Positions 9,642 to 19,557 are shown, counted from the first letter of the stretch. The stretch is 64,000 bases of DNA from Vibrio sp. SCSIO 43137 (GCF_028201475.1 NZ_CP116383.1:2976001-3040000), one strand, 5' to 3'. Numbers and translations are program-made. The notes: generated by a model from the letters alone, not told the origin.

Positions 9642-10052
9642 TTATCCCATTTTATCCTGCTCTAGTTGATGCTTTATGTAATCTTGTATCTTGCGGGTGT
9701 TTTTGCCAGCTGTATCTATATAGTACCCTCGACACCAAAATTCTCGGTTTCTGTACTGGAACTTCATGTTTCCAAACCGTTCATATAGCATCAAACTGCT
9801 TTTTCCTTTTAAGTATCCCATAAACGATGAAACACTCATTTTGGGCGGTATTTCTAAAAGCATATGGATATGATCTGCACAACACTCTGCTTCAATAATG
9901 TTCACATTTTTCCATTCACATAGCTTTCTTAATATCTCTCCTATAACCCTTCGCTTTTCTCCATAGAACACTCGTCTTCTATACTTCGGTGCGAAGACTA
10001 CATGATACTTACAATTCCAGCGCGTGTGCGCTAAGCTCTTTTCGTCCCCCAT
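9642..10052 (-). CDS. tnpA: IS200 transposase TnpA, shortened by a nonsense codon
   Basis: Single-domain Y1 (HUH) transposase that moves single-stranded DNA. The HIH metal motif is at residues 61-63 and the catalytic tyrosine in KIQDYIKHQ at about 125; both are intact. The frame stops at residue 136 (DKMG then TAA), but reading on in frame gives QLSIPYSGSPFTGRK and a second stop at 9594, which matches the usual C-terminus of enterobacterial IS200 TnpA. One codon, normally Glu (GAA or GAG to TAA), has changed. Activity of the shortened protein is unknown. Confidence 0.9.
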   Translation of the reverse strand: MGDEKSLAHTRWNCKYHVVFAPKYRRRVFYGEKRRVIGEILRKLCEWKNVNIIEAECCADHIHMLLEIPPKMSVSSFMGYLKGKSSLMLYERFGNMKFQYRNREFWCRGYYIDTAGKNTRKIQDYIKHQLEQDKMG

Positions 10053-10058
10053 TGGGAC

Positions 10059-10127
10059 CCCCTTTCAATTTTTGTTTAACTCTTGTAGTTGCCAGACCAC
10101 AAGGTGTTTTTAACAAATTGAAAGGGG
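10059..10127 (-). promoter_or_regulatory. IS200 left-end stem masking the tnpA ribosome site
   Basis: The segments at about 10059-10076 and 10112-10127 are near-complementary (CCCCTTTCAATTT against AAATTGAAAGGGG). The CCCCC at 10058-10062 is the complement of the GGGGG ribosome site just before the tnpA ATG at 10052, so the site would be buried in the mRNA stem. This matches known post-transcriptional silencing of IS200. Confidence 0.7.
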
Positions 10128-10161
10128 ATTTATAACTGACTTATAGCTGTAAGCTTAACGG

Positions 10162-10184
10162 AACCCCCAGCCTAACTGGGGGTT
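10162..10184. terminator. IS200 left-end terminator hairpin
   Basis: AACCCCCAG and CTGGGGGTT arms around CCTAA, followed by TTTT on the plus strand. In IS200 such a hairpin protects tnpA from transcription entering from outside. Here obgE transcription would enter from this side, although the obgE terminator lies directly next to it. Confidence 0.65.
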
Positions 10185-10194
10185 TTCTATATAC

Positions 10195-10225
10195 AAAAAA
10201 ACCGCAACATCACATTGCGGTTTTC
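10195..10225 (-). terminator. Intrinsic terminator after obgE
   Basis: AAAACCGCAA (10197-10206) pairs with TTGCGGTTTT (10215-10224). On the minus strand the stem is followed by a run of seven T, a textbook Rho-independent terminator 14 bases beyond the obgE stop. Confidence 0.85.
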
Positions 10226-10238
10226 AAATATAACTTAA

Positions 10239-11408
<1,170 letters not shown>

Positions 11409-11555
11409 TTACTCCGCTCTGGGTGCAAATATCATCTGTCTGACAATATCAATTTTAGCAGATCCAAGTTTCAATCAGATCGATCACCCAAGATCCAATG
11501 CTATCTGCTCATTAGAACACAAAGAAAGTCACCATACTTTTAGCCAATTCCTATA

Positions 11556-11679
11556 TGCATTCCCACGGAGGACCGTGGGAACGAGAGTAACTAGCAACCG
11601 TACCCGCTCTCATACTCTGCGTGGAAACGAGTTACTAGCAACCACACTTGTTCCCATGCTCTGCGTGGGAACACATATG
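11556..11679. repeat. Cluster of three REP-like palindromes
   Basis: Unit 1 (about 11559-11586) is a palindrome TTCCCACGG...CCGTGGGAA. Unit 3 (about 11647-11675) reads GTTCCCATGCTCTGCGTGGGAAC. A degenerate unit 2 (about 11610-11632, CTCTGCGTGGAAACGAG) lies between. ACTAGCAACC links each pair of units (about 11592 and 11634). The CTCTGCGTGGGAAC core is a widely dispersed repetitive extragenic palindrome type in gamma-proteobacteria. Nothing coding was seen in the whole 11406-11758 gap. Confidence 0.8.
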
Positions 11680-11707
11680 AATGACTTTCTTTGTTCTCTG
11701 TTATAAA

Positions 11708-11738
11708 TAAAAAACCCCGCCGAATTGGCAGGGCTTTT
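11708..11738 (-). terminator. Intrinsic terminator after rpmA
   Basis: On the minus strand AAAAGCCCTGCC, a 5-base loop and GGCGGGG are followed by TTTTTTATTT. It stands about 20 bases after the rpmA stop and probably separates rplU-rpmA from obgE transcription. Confidence 0.85.
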
Positions 11739-11758
11739 GAATTCAGCTTGAAACTAAA

Positions 11759-12016
11759 TTATTCAGTTTCGATGCTTACGAATTTACGGTTCTTAGGACC
11801 TTTAACTTCAAACTTCACTTTACCTTCAGATAGAGCGAAAAGAGTATGGTCTTTACCGATACCAACGTTAGTGCCAGCGTGGAACTTAGTACCACGTTGA
11901 CGAACGATGATGTTACCCGCTAGAACTGATTCACCACCGAAACGCTTAACACCAAGACGTTTACTTTCTGAATCACGACCGTTACGAGTAGAACCGCCAG
12001 CTTTTTTGTGTGCCAT
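11759..12016 (-). CDS. rpmA: 50S ribosomal protein L27
   Basis: 85 residues with the characteristic start [16 protein letters not shown] and the [13 protein letters not shown] core. The N-terminal tail of L27 reaches the peptidyl transferase centre. It follows rplU by 21 bases in the conserved rplU-rpmA pair. Confidence 0.98.
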   Translation of the reverse strand: MAHKKAGGSTRNGRDSESKRLGVKRFGGESVLAGNIIVRQRGTKFHAGTNVGIGKDHTLFALSEGKVKFEVKGPKNRKFVSIETE

Positions 12017-12037
12017 TGTATATCTCTCCTAACCGTA

Positions 12038-12349
12038 TTAAGCGCTGATGCCAGTGATTTTCACTTCAGTGAACCACTGACGGTGGCCTTGTTGCTTACG
12101 AGAGTGCTTACGACGACGGAACTTAACGATTTTAACTTTATCGCCACGACCGTGCTTAACCACTTCCGCAGTTACTTTACCGCCCTCAACAAGAGGTGCA
12201 CCAACAGCGATTTCTTCGCCATTAGCAACCATAAGAACAGTATCGAACTCAACTGTTGCGCCAGTTTCAACGTCTAATTTTTCTAAACGAAGGGTTTGAC
12301 CTTCGCTTACACGGTGTTGTTTACCACCAGATTGGAAAACAGCGTACAT
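12038..12349 (-). CDS. rplU: 50S ribosomal protein L21
   Basis: 103 residues starting [17 protein letters not shown], the standard L21 N-terminus, with the basic [16 protein letters not shown] motif that binds 23S rRNA. First gene of the rplU-rpmA operon, behind the promoter at 12436-12464. Confidence 0.98.
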   Translation of the reverse strand: MYAVFQSGGKQHRVSEGQTLRLEKLDVETGATVEFDTVLMVANGEEIAVGAPLVEGGKVTAEVVKHGRGDKVKIVKFRRRKHSRKQQGHRQWFTEVKITGISA

Positions 12350-12435
12350 TTTTTACTCCGCTTTTTCCGCACAGCCTTTTGCTATCAAATCAAGCATTTC
12401 GGGTGTGCGCTAAACTAATCATCAATAGGGCGCAG

Positions 12436-12464
12436 ATTCTACGTGAATGAACGTCCTATGACAA
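12436..12464 (-). promoter_or_regulatory. Sigma-70 promoter of rplU-rpmA
   Basis: Read on the minus strand: TTGTCA (12459-12464), 17-base spacer, TAGAAT (12436-12441), then a GC-rich CTGCGCCC start region of the kind seen in growth-rate-controlled promoters. It lies about 85 bases before the rplU start. Confidence 0.75.
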
Positions 12465-12621
12465 GCCAAATTTTAAAATAATTGGCGAAAAGCTAATCGC
12501 CAAAGAAAAGTGGAAGGATCATGCCTATGAATTGTGTATTTATCAATGTTTTTTAGTGTAAAATCTGCCAAAAATAGAAATCACAAAAGCCTTACACAGG
12601 TTAACCTCAGCCGGAACTAAC

Positions 12622-13593
12622 ATGGATTTTAAAGCTATCCAAGCGCTTACTGCCGATGATATGGCAAAAGTTAATGAGACAATTCAAGCCCAACTCAACT
12701 CAGAAGTTACCTTAATTAACCAATTAGGATTCTATATTGTCAGTGGCGGCGGAAAACGTCTCAGACCTCTTCTAGCCCTTCTTTCAGCAAAGGCGCTGGG
12801 TTATGAAGGAAAAGACCACATTATGGCAGCTGCCTTCGTGGAATTTATTCATACCGCTACCCTGCTGCACGATGATGTGGTTGATGAGTCAGATATGCGC
12901 CGTGGTAAAGCCACTGCCAATGAAGCGTTCGGAAATGCTGCCAGCGTCCTTGTTGGTGACTATATATACACACGCTCATTTCAGATGATGACCAGCTTAG
13001 GATCATTAAAGATCCTCGCTCTTATGAGTGAAGCAGTGAACGTTATCGCTGAAGGAGAAGTTCAGCAACTTATTAACTGTAACGATCCTGATACCACAGA
13101 AAAGAGCTATATGCAGGTTATCTACTCAAAAACAGCCCGACTGTTTGAGGCAGCAACTCAGATAGGAGCTATCTTGTCTGATGCTCCCGAGGAAGTAGAA
13201 GTCGCTATGCAGAACTATGGTAAGTATCTGGGTACCGCTTTTCAGTTGATCGATGATGTACTTGACTACACCGCTGACGGCAAAGAGATGGGTAAGAATG
13301 TCGGAGACGATCTGGCGGAAGGCAAACCAACCCTTCCTTTACTCTATGCGATGCAGCACGGCAATGCAGAACAGAAGGCAATGATTCGTGAGGCGATAGA
13401 AAAAGCCAATGGTATGGAGAAGCTTGATCAGATCCTTGATGCCATGAAGCAGACAGGCTCTCTTGAGTACACCACAGAACTTGCCTATAAAGAAGCAGAC
13501 AAAGCCATTGCCGAACTGTCAGTCGTTCCTGAGTCTGACTATAAAGAGGCGTTAATCGCCCTTGCCCATCTGGCTGTAAAGCGAAACAAATAA
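12622..13593 (+). CDS. ispB: Octaprenyl diphosphate synthase
   Basis: Trans-prenyltransferase that lengthens farnesyl diphosphate to the C40 side chain of ubiquinone-8 and menaquinone-8. 323 residues with GGGKRLRPLL, the first aspartate-rich motif LLHDDVVDESDMRRG and the second, LIDDVLDYTADG. It is divergent from rplU, the arrangement seen in E. coli. Confidence 0.97.
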   Translation: MDFKAIQALTADDMAKVNETIQAQLNSEVTLINQLGFYIVSGGGKRLRPLLALLSAKALGYEGKDHIMAAAFVEFIHTATLLHDDVVDESDMRRGKATANEAFGNAASVLVGDYIYTRSFQMMTSLGSLKILALMSEAVNVIAEGEVQQLINCNDPDTTEKSYMQVIYSKTARLFEAATQIGAILSDAPEEVEVAMQNYGKYLGTAFQLIDDVLDYTADGKEMGKNVGDDLAEGKPTLPLLYAMQHGNAEQKAMIREAIEKANGMEKLDQILDAMKQTGSLEYTTELAYKEADKAIAELSVVPESDYKEALIALAHLAVKRNK

Positions 13594-13623
13594 TATAGAC
13601 AAGCTGCTATATAAGACGAACAC

Positions 13624-13655
13624 AAAAAAGGTCAGACATAGTCTGACCTTTTCTC
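13624..13655. terminator. Bidirectional terminator between ispB and mdh
   Basis: AAAAGGTCAGAC (13626-13637) and GTCTGACCTTTT (13641-13652) form a 12-bp perfect stem around ATA, with A-rich and T-rich flanks, so it can terminate both converging genes. Confidence 0.88.
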
Positions 13656-13671
13656 TTATATATAGAGGCTA

Positions 13672-14607
13672 TTATTTAGCGAACTCTTCACCTTTAACGA
13701 TATCGCCGTTAAGAGTATCCATCATACCGTCCAGAGCGTCTTTTTCGAATGCGCTCAGCTCACCATAGCTTAGTACTGCTTCTACGCCCTCTTTACCCAG
13801 CTTAACCGGCTGTGCAAAGAAACGAGTATGATCACCCGGGCCTTCTACATAAGCGCACTCAACAACATTCTCTTCGCCGTTAAGAGCTTTCACCAGAGAG
13901 ATACCGAAACGGCATGCTGCCTGCCCCATAGAAAGGGTTGCAGAGCCGCCGCCAGCTTTCGCCTCAACAACTTCTGTACCAGCATTCTGAATACGAACAG
14001 TCAGCGCTGCAATCTCTTCATCAGTAAACTCAACGTCTTTAACCTGAGAAAGAAGAGGAAGAATAGTTACACCAGAGTGGCCACCGATAACCGGCACACG
14101 AACGTCACCTGGATCTTTATCTTTTAGTTCTGCAACAAAAGTCTCAGAGCGGATAACATCCAGTGTTGTTACACCAAACAGACGACGCTTGTCATACACT
14201 CCTGCTTTTTTTAGAACTTCTGCTGCGATTGGCACAGTGGTATTGACAGGGTTAGTAATAATACCCACCAATGCTTTAGGACAAACTACAGCAATCTTCT
14301 CTGCCAGTGACTTAACAATTCCGGCATTCACGTTGAACAGGTCTGCACGATCCATTCCCGGCTTACGGGCAACACCGGCAGAGATCAGAACCACATCAGC
14401 ACCTTCCAGTGCTGGCGTTGGGTCTTCTCCGGCATAACCTTTGATAGACACAGGTGTAGGGATATGGCTTAAATCAGCAGCGACACCCGGAGTAACAGGT
14501 GCAATATCATAAAGGGCTAAATCAGAACCCGCTGGAAGGCGGTTTTTCAGTAGTAGTGCAAGGGCTTGGCCTATGCCTCCGGCGGCTCCGATAACGGCTA
14601 CTTTCAT
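13672..14607 (-). CDS. mdh: Malate dehydrogenase (NAD)
   Basis: TCA-cycle oxidation of malate to oxaloacetate. 311 residues with the Rossmann motif [13 protein letters not shown], substrate arginines in [23 protein letters not shown] and the catalytic histidine in [12 protein letters not shown]. It is divergent from argR, as in E. coli and Vibrio. The 336-base gap to argR holds the regulatory candidates listed separately. Confidence 0.98.
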   Translation of the reverse strand: MKVAVIGAAGGIGQALALLLKNRLPAGSDLALYDIAPVTPGVAADLSHIPTPVSIKGYAGEDPTPALEGADVVLISAGVARKPGMDRADLFNVNAGIVKSLAEKIAVVCPKALVGIITNPVNTTVPIAAEVLKKAGVYDKRRLFGVTTLDVIRSETFVAELKDKDPGDVRVPVIGGHSGVTILPLLSQVKDVEFTDEEIAALTVRIQNAGTEVVEAKAGGGSATLSMGQAACRFGISLVKALNGEENVVECAYVEGPGDHTRFFAQPVKLGKEGVEAVLSYGELSAFEKDALDGMMDTLNGDIVKGEEFAK

Positions 14608-14943
14608 AGTAGTTCTCCTTGAGATTTTAAGATTAAAAATTATGTAGGGTTTTAATTCTTTTGTTTACTGCGTATAGAAAAGAAATTAAATGAATCATTG
14701 TTTGATTACAATTAATTAACGTCAGCTTTGCGACTCCGCGCACCTCGCGCCCAACGTGCTACAAAAGTAGTATGGAAATCTGAATCTTAGGCTGAAATGA
14801 TTCTGTAACCATTATGTTACAAAACAGGTCTTAAGAACAGTGGAATCAGTGACAGATACAGCAAATTTATAGTGAATATTTGCTGCAACAAGATTGAGTG
14901 TGAGAATATATGAAAACTCATTACTACCATTGAAAAATCGATC
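14608..14943. other. mdh-argR divergent regulatory region
   Basis: No coding potential was seen. Both genes must have promoters here. A perfect inverted repeat TGTAAC, six bases, GTTACA lies at 14804-14821. I looked for ARG boxes, which control argR in E. coli; only a weak half-like site (GTGAATATTTGC near 14873) is visible. Confidence 0.5.
14804..14821. promoter_or_regulatory. Candidate operator, TGTAAC-N6-GTTACA palindrome
   Basis: Perfect 6-bp arms spaced by CATTAT, the size and spacing of a dimeric repressor site. It resembles the TyrR box (TGTAAA-N6-TTTACA) with one symmetric change. Which regulator binds, and whether it serves mdh or argR, is unknown. Confidence 0.4.
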
Positions 14944-15414
14944 ATGCGCAATACAGATAAACAAGACAATTTGGTTAGAGCCTTCAAAGCGTTGCTGAAA
15001 GAAGAACGTTTTGGTTCTCAGGGTGAGATTGTAGATGCTCTTAAACAGGAAGGTTTTGAGAACATCAATCAGTCGAAAGTTTCCCGTATGCTGACTAAGT
15101 TTGGTGCTGTACGTACCCGCAATGCGAAAATGGAAATGGTTTACTGTCTTCCCGCAGAGCTCGGTGTTCCGACAACATCAAGTCCGCTGCGTGAACTGGT
15201 TCTGGATATCGATCATAACAACGCAATTGTTGTCATTCACACCGGCCCTGGTGCAGCACAACTTATTGCCCGTTTGCTCGATTCTCTGGGTAAATCGGAA
15301 GGGATTCTTGGAGTAGTAGCTGGTGATGACACCATCTTTATTACTCCTACACTAAACGTCACTACCAAGCAGCTTTACGACTCAGTCTGCACGCTATTCG
15401 AATATGCTGGATAA
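14944..15414 (+). CDS. argR: Arginine repressor ArgR
   Basis: Hexameric, arginine-dependent repressor of arginine biosynthesis and a co-factor in site-specific recombination at cer-like sites. 156 residues: winged-helix DNA-binding domain about 1-75 ([31 protein letters not shown]) and C-terminal oligomerisation/arginine domain with the [11 protein letters not shown] stretch and the GDDTIFITP motif containing the arginine-binding aspartates. Divergent from mdh. Confidence 0.97.
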   Translation: MRNTDKQDNLVRAFKALLKEERFGSQGEIVDALKQEGFENINQSKVSRMLTKFGAVRTRNAKMEMVYCLPAELGVPTTSSPLRELVLDIDHNNAIVVIHTGPGAAQLIARLLDSLGKSEGILGVVAGDDTIFITPTLNVTTKQLYDSVCTLFEYAG

Positions 15415-15498
15415 GGCGAAAAAAGCAGTTTTTTTGCCCACCCAGATTTTCGTTTTTATTCCGTGAACTGACTCACAGTTTCAAAAATCAACTTACAT

Positions 15499-15533
15499 AA
15501 ATCAGTCATTTTAATAAGTGACTGATTTTTTTA
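15499..15533 (+). terminator. Intrinsic terminator after argR
   Basis: AAATCAGTCA (15499-15508) and TGACTGATTT (15519-15528) form a stem with a 10-base loop, followed by TTTTT. Confidence 0.75.
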
Positions 15534-15643
15534 ACATTTTTAACACTACAGTTTACATAATTGCTCTTTGTAGCCCAGCATTTCCCCCTATCTCATTGAG
15601 CATTCTTATAATTTTGTGCCATTTTTTTGCTATCATGCTGCCA

Positions 15644-15722
15644 CTTTTTCAAGATACGGATTGAAAAAGATGCCGTTTCCAAACAGGAAACTCCTGCGTT
15701 AACTATGCTTAGTAACTGCGGG
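15644..15722 (+). promoter_or_regulatory. Structured 5' leader of the TRAP operon
   Basis: Three successive hairpins before the TAXI gene: CTTTTTCAA/TTGAAAAAG (15644-15669, perfect, 8-base loop), GTTTCC/GGAAAC (15675-15691), and an imperfect one about 15691-15722 (CTCCTGCGTTAACTA with TAGTAACTGCGGGG). A 10-codon ORF, MPFPNRKLLR, starts at 15670 and ends at 15702. The rest of the gap from 15534 to 15643 is AT-rich with no recognised feature. Confidence 0.45.
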
Positions 15723-15751
15723 GTTCACAATGAATAAAGGAAGGAAAATTC

Positions 15752-16720
15752 ATGGCATTTAAAAAATTTGTCCAAGTAGGCGCAATTGCCGCTGCAGTAA
15801 TGGGTGCTGGTGCTGCTTCAGCTCAAGATTTCATTACTATCGGTACTGGTTCTGTAACGGGTGTATATTACCCAACAGGCGGTGCTATCTGTAAGCTGGT
15901 TAACAAAGGTCGTAAAGAGCACAATATCCGCTGCTCAGTAGAATCTACTGGTGGTTCTATCTACAACATCAACACAATCCGCGCCGGTGAGCTGGATTTT
16001 GGTGTTGTTCAGTCTGACTGGCAGTTCCACGGATATAACGGTTCCAGCAAATTTGAAGCACAAGGCCCGTACAAGAAACTACGCGCAATGTTCTCTCTTC
16101 ATACCGAACCATTTAACATCATTGCCCGCGCTGACTCAGGCATCAACAATGTTGCTGACCTTAAAGGTAAGCGTGTAAACATCGGTAACCCGGGTTCTGG
16201 TGACCGTGCAACCATGGGCGTGGTAATGGATGCGTTTGGCTGGACTAACGACAGCTTTAAACTTGCATCTGAGCTGAAAGGTTCTGAGCGTTCACAAGCA
16301 CTATGTGATAACAAAATTGATGCGTTTATCTACATGGTTGGTCATCCAAACGGCTCAATCAAAGAAGCAACAACCTCTTGTGATGCTAAGCTAGTTTCTG
16401 CAACAGGTGCTGAGATCGATAAGATCGTAGCTGAAAACCCATACTACGCATACACCTCTCTGCCAGCAGGTACATACCGTGGCACAGACGCTGATGTGAA
16501 CAGCTTTGGTGTAGCAGCAACAATGGTAACGACAACAGATGTTTCTGACGAAGTTGCTTACAACGTTGCTAAAGCAGTATTTGAAAACTTTGATACATTC
16601 AAACGTCTTCACCCTGCATTTGCAAACCTGAAGAAAGAAGACATGGTTAAAGCTGGTCTTTCTATCCCTCTACATCCAGGTGCAGAAAAATACTACAAAG
16701 AAGCAGGACTTCTTAAGTAA
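15752..16720 (+). CDS. TRAP transporter solute-binding protein, TAXI family
   Basis: Periplasmic receptor of a tripartite ATP-independent periplasmic transporter. 322 residues; signal peptide about 1-24 (ending ASA-QDF); the TAXI-family start of the mature protein, ITIGTGSVTGVYYPTGGAIC, is clear, as are GSIYNINTIRAGELDFGVVQ and VNIGNPGSGDRATM. TAXI proteins bind small organic acids, with glutamate reported for some; the substrate here cannot be read from sequence. A strong AAGGAAGG ribosome site precedes ATG 15752. The permease follows after a terminator-like hairpin. Confidence 0.93.
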   Translation: MAFKKFVQVGAIAAAVMGAGAASAQDFITIGTGSVTGVYYPTGGAICKLVNKGRKEHNIRCSVESTGGSIYNINTIRAGELDFGVVQSDWQFHGYNGSSKFEAQGPYKKLRAMFSLHTEPFNIIARADSGINNVADLKGKRVNIGNPGSGDRATMGVVMDAFGWTNDSFKLASELKGSERSQALCDNKIDAFIYMVGHPNGSIKEATTSCDAKLVSATGAEIDKIVAENPYYAYTSLPAGTYRGTDADVNSFGVAATMVTTTDVSDEVAYNVAKAVFENFDTFKRLHPAFANLKKEDMVKAGLSIPLHPGAEKYYKEAGLLK

Positions 16721-16746
16721 TTGATTTACAGCAAAATTACTTAGTT

Positions 16747-16776
16747 TAAGGAGGCTTTGGCCTCCTTATCAGTTTT
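16747..16776 (+). terminator. Attenuating hairpin between TAXI gene and permease
   Basis: TAAGGAGGC (16747-16755) and GCCTCCTTA (16760-16768) around TTTG, followed by TCAGTTTTA. The position between binding-protein and permease genes suits lowered expression of the membrane part; the T tract is imperfect. Confidence 0.6.
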
Positions 16777-16971
16777 ATAAAGCGTATTTACATCGCTCTC
16801 AGACAACGTTTTACAACAAGCAAATAACGATAAAAATAAACTAATTCCACAACCAAAATCACGGCGGTAATTTAAGCGATACTGACAGGTCTATCCTAAA
16901 ATTACACAGAATTGTATCTACAATCATTTTGGTTTTTCGACAAACGACCATCAAGAATAAGGATAAAGTAC

Positions 16972-19551
16972 ATGACGCAGACAACCAAACCGTCTCCAGA
17001 TGTGCAAGAAATGGTGGCACAAGCTGACACTGGCGCAAGAAACCCATCGGGGATTCCTGGACGTATTCTATGGTTTGTTCCACTTTGCTGGTCATTATTC
17101 CAACTTTGGTACGCATCTCCATTACCATTCATTTTTGATTTCGGCGTACTTAATGACACACAAGCCCGTTCTATTCACTTAACCTTTGCCATCTTCTTAG
17201 CATTTACTGCTTATCCGGCTCTGGCACACTCTCCACGCGACAGAGTGCCGGTTGTTGACTGGGTATTAGCACTATTAGGTAGTTTCTCTGCTGCCTACAT
17301 CTACATTTTCTATGCTGAACTGGCGGATCGCTCCGGTGCACCAACAACACCTGATATTGTTGCTGCGGTTATTGGTATGGTTCTGCTGCTGGAAGCAACA
17401 CGCAGAGCATTAGGTCCGCCGCTAATGGTGGTTGCCGCTGTCTTTCTGACTTACACTTTCGCCGGCCCTTATATGCCGGACGTTATCGCCCATAAAGGTG
17501 CCAGTCTGAACAAGGCGATGTCACACCTCTGGCTGACGACAGAAGGCGTATTCGGTGTTGCTCTTGGCGTATCTACCTCATTTGTATTCCTGTTCGTTCT
17601 GTTCGGTGCCATGCTGGAGAGAGCCGGAGCGGGTGCTTACTTTATTAAAGTAGCCTTCTCCCTACTTGGCCATATGCGTGGTGGTCCGGCAAAAGCGGCG
17701 GTTGTCGCTTCCGGCCTTTCAGGTCTGGTTTCAGGTTCTTCTATCGCAAACGTAGTAACCACAGGTACCTTCACTATTCCGTTAATGAAACGGGTTGGTT
17801 TCCCGGGAACTAAAGCGGGTGCTGTTGAGGTTGCCGCTTCTACTAACGGTCAGTTAACACCGCCAATCATGGGTGCCGCTGCATTCCTGATGGTTGAGTA
17901 CGTAGGTATCTCCTATGTAGAAGTAATTAAAGCTGCACTTCTGCCTGCGCTGATCTCTTATATCGCGCTTCTGTATATTGTTCACTTAGAAGCGTGTAAA
18001 GCTGGTATGACTGGTCTTCCGCGCCGTCATACACCTAAGTTTATCCATAGCATGCTCTCTTTCACCGGTACTATTTTAGGCCTGTGCGTGTTGAGTGCTG
18101 CGGTCTACTATGGTGTTGGCTGGACCAAAGATGTGTTTGGCGCTGCAGCAACTCCGATTGTAACTGTTGCCCTGCTGCTAGCCTATGTTGCTCTGGTTCG
18201 TGTCTCTGCAGCCTATGCTGAACACGCTCATATGGCTATTGATGAGGATCTGATGGAAGTGCCTGATGCAGGACCAACCATTAAATCCGGCCTGCACTTC
18301 CTGCTTCCGATTGTGGTTCTGGTCTGGTGTCTGACGGTTGAACGTTTCTCTCCGGGTCTTTCCGCATTTTGGGCTACCGTGTTTATGATCTTTATTCTGA
18401 TCACACAGCGTCCGCTTCTGGCATTTTTTGCCAAAGAAGGTCATATCAAAGAGCAGGCTCTGGCTGGCTTGGTAGACCTTTCTGAAAGTCTGGTATCCGG
18501 TGCCCGTAACATGATTGGTATCGGTGTTGCCACAGCTGCAGCCGGTACCGTTGTAGGGGTTGTAACCCTGACAGGTATCGGTCTGGTGATGACTGACTTC
18601 GTTGAGTTTATCTCAGGTGGTAGCATTATCCTGATGCTGCTGTTTACCGCGGTAATCAGTCTGGTACTGGGCATGGGTCTGCCGACAACGGCAAACTATA
18701 TTGTTGTATCTACCCTGATGGCTCCGGTTATTGTCACCCTTGGTGCTGCTCACGGATTGATCATTCCGCTTATTGCCGTTCACCTGTTTGTGTTCTATTT
18801 CGGTATTCTGGCCGATGATACACCACCGGTTGGTCTGGCAGCCTTTGCGGCAGCGGCGATTGCCAAGTCAGATCCAATCAGAACCGGTATTCAGGGTTTC
18901 ACTTACGATATCCGTACCGCCATACTGCCGTTTATGTTTGTATTTAATACCCAGCTTCTGATGATGGGAATTGATACCTGGTGGCACCTGCTGCTGACTA
19001 TTCTGTCTGCAACGTTGGCCATGCTAATCTTCTCTGCCGCGACTCAGGGTTGGTGGTTTACCAAGAACAAATGGTGGGAAACCGTACTGTTGCTGGTACT
19101 GACATTCTCCTTCTTCAGACCGGGTTTCTGGTGGGATATGATCTATCCTGCAAAAGAACTTCATTCAGGAGTTGAGATAGCTCAAATTACTGAAAATCTT
19201 GATGTGGGACAATCACTTGAATTAAGAGTCGCTGGTGAAAACCTTGAAGGCAAGTATCTGGAAAAAACCGTATTACTACCATTTGATGATGATGCACAAG
19301 GTGCTGAAGAACGCATCTCTTCTATGGGCTTAATGCTCAACGAGTCCGAAGGAAAGATGATTGTTGATATGGTTGAATTTGGTAGCCCGGCAGAATCGGC
19401 TGGTATTGATTTCGACTGGGAGATCAAGTGGGTAATTATCAAAGCGGACCGTCCGATGAAAGAGTGGGTATTTGTACCTGCAATTTTGATACTTGTTGGA
19501 CTAGGCTTTAATCAGAGACGTCGTGCTGCTAAGGATGCAATAAGCGCGTAA
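16972..19551 (+). CDS. TRAP transporter permease, fused 4TM/12TM (DctQM) with C-terminal DUF3394-like domain
   Basis: Membrane component of the Na+-driven TRAP system, small and large subunits in one chain, as usual with TAXI receptors. Start ATG 16972 behind AAGGATAA; 859 residues. About four N-terminal helices are followed by the DctM core with GSGSSIANV-like SGLVSGSSIANVVTTG, NGQLTPPIMGAAAF and MGLPTTANYIVVSTL motifs. After the last helices, about residues 725-840 form a soluble part (EDSEGK-like, DDDAQGAEERISS, VEFGSPAESAGID) resembling DUF3394, then a final helix and basic tail. The role of this domain is unknown. Confidence 0.93.
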   Translation: MTQTTKPSPDVQEMVAQADTGARNPSGIPGRILWFVPLCWSLFQLWYASPLPFIFDFGVLNDTQARSIHLTFAIFLAFTAYPALAHSPRDRVPVVDWVLALLGSFSAAYIYIFYAELADRSGAPTTPDIVAAVIGMVLLLEATRRALGPPLMVVAAVFLTYTFAGPYMPDVIAHKGASLNKAMSHLWLTTEGVFGVALGVSTSFVFLFVLFGAMLERAGAGAYFIKVAFSLLGHMRGGPAKAAVVASGLSGLVSGSSIANVVTTGTFTIPLMKRVGFPGTKAGAVEVAASTNGQLTPPIMGAAAFLMVEYVGISYVEVIKAALLPALISYIALLYIVHLEACKAGMTGLPRRHTPKFIHSMLSFTGTILGLCVLSAAVYYGVGWTKDVFGAAATPIVTVALLLAYVALVRVSAAYAEHAHMAIDEDLMEVPDAGPTIKSGLHFLLPIVVLVWCLTVERFSPGLSAFWATVFMIFILITQRPLLAFFAKEGHIKEQALAGLVDLSESLVSGARNMIGIGVATAAAGTVVGVVTLTGIGLVMTDFVEFISGGSIILMLLFTAVISLVLGMGLPTTANYIVVSTLMAPVIVTLGAAHGLIIPLIAVHLFVFYFGILADDTPPVGLAAFAAAAIAKSDPIRTGIQGFTYDIRTAILPFMFVFNTQLLMMGIDTWWHLLLTILSATLAMLIFSAATQGWWFTKNKWWETVLLLVLTFSFFRPGFWWDMIYPAKELHSGVEIAQITENLDVGQSLELRVAGENLEGKYLEKTVLLPFDDDAQGAEERISSMGLMLNESEGKMIVDMVEFGSPAESAGIDFDWEIKWVIIKADRPMKEWVFVPAILILVGLGFNQRRRAAKDAISA

Positions 19552-19557
19552 TACAGG

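Larger units (their letters stand above)
9486..10192 (-). mobile_element. IS200-type insertion sequence (IS200/IS605 family)
   Basis: An element of about 0.7 kb carrying one Y1 transposase and no terminal inverted repeats, as expected for IS200. At the right end is a perfect CCACCGGC/GCCGGTGG stem (9495-9513), then a second stem ATGCGCCT/AGGCGCAT (9522-9567). At the left end are a long imperfect stem (10059-10127) and a terminator-like AACCCCCAG/CTGGGGGTT hairpin (10162-10184). The exact ends are estimated from the usual length of the family. It separates yjjP from obgE. Confidence 0.88.

Noticed and set aside
14700..14943. ARG boxes for ArgR autoregulation
   Set aside because: No site matching the tandem TGAAT-N4-ATTCA palindrome was found; only a half-like site near 14873, which is too weak to list.
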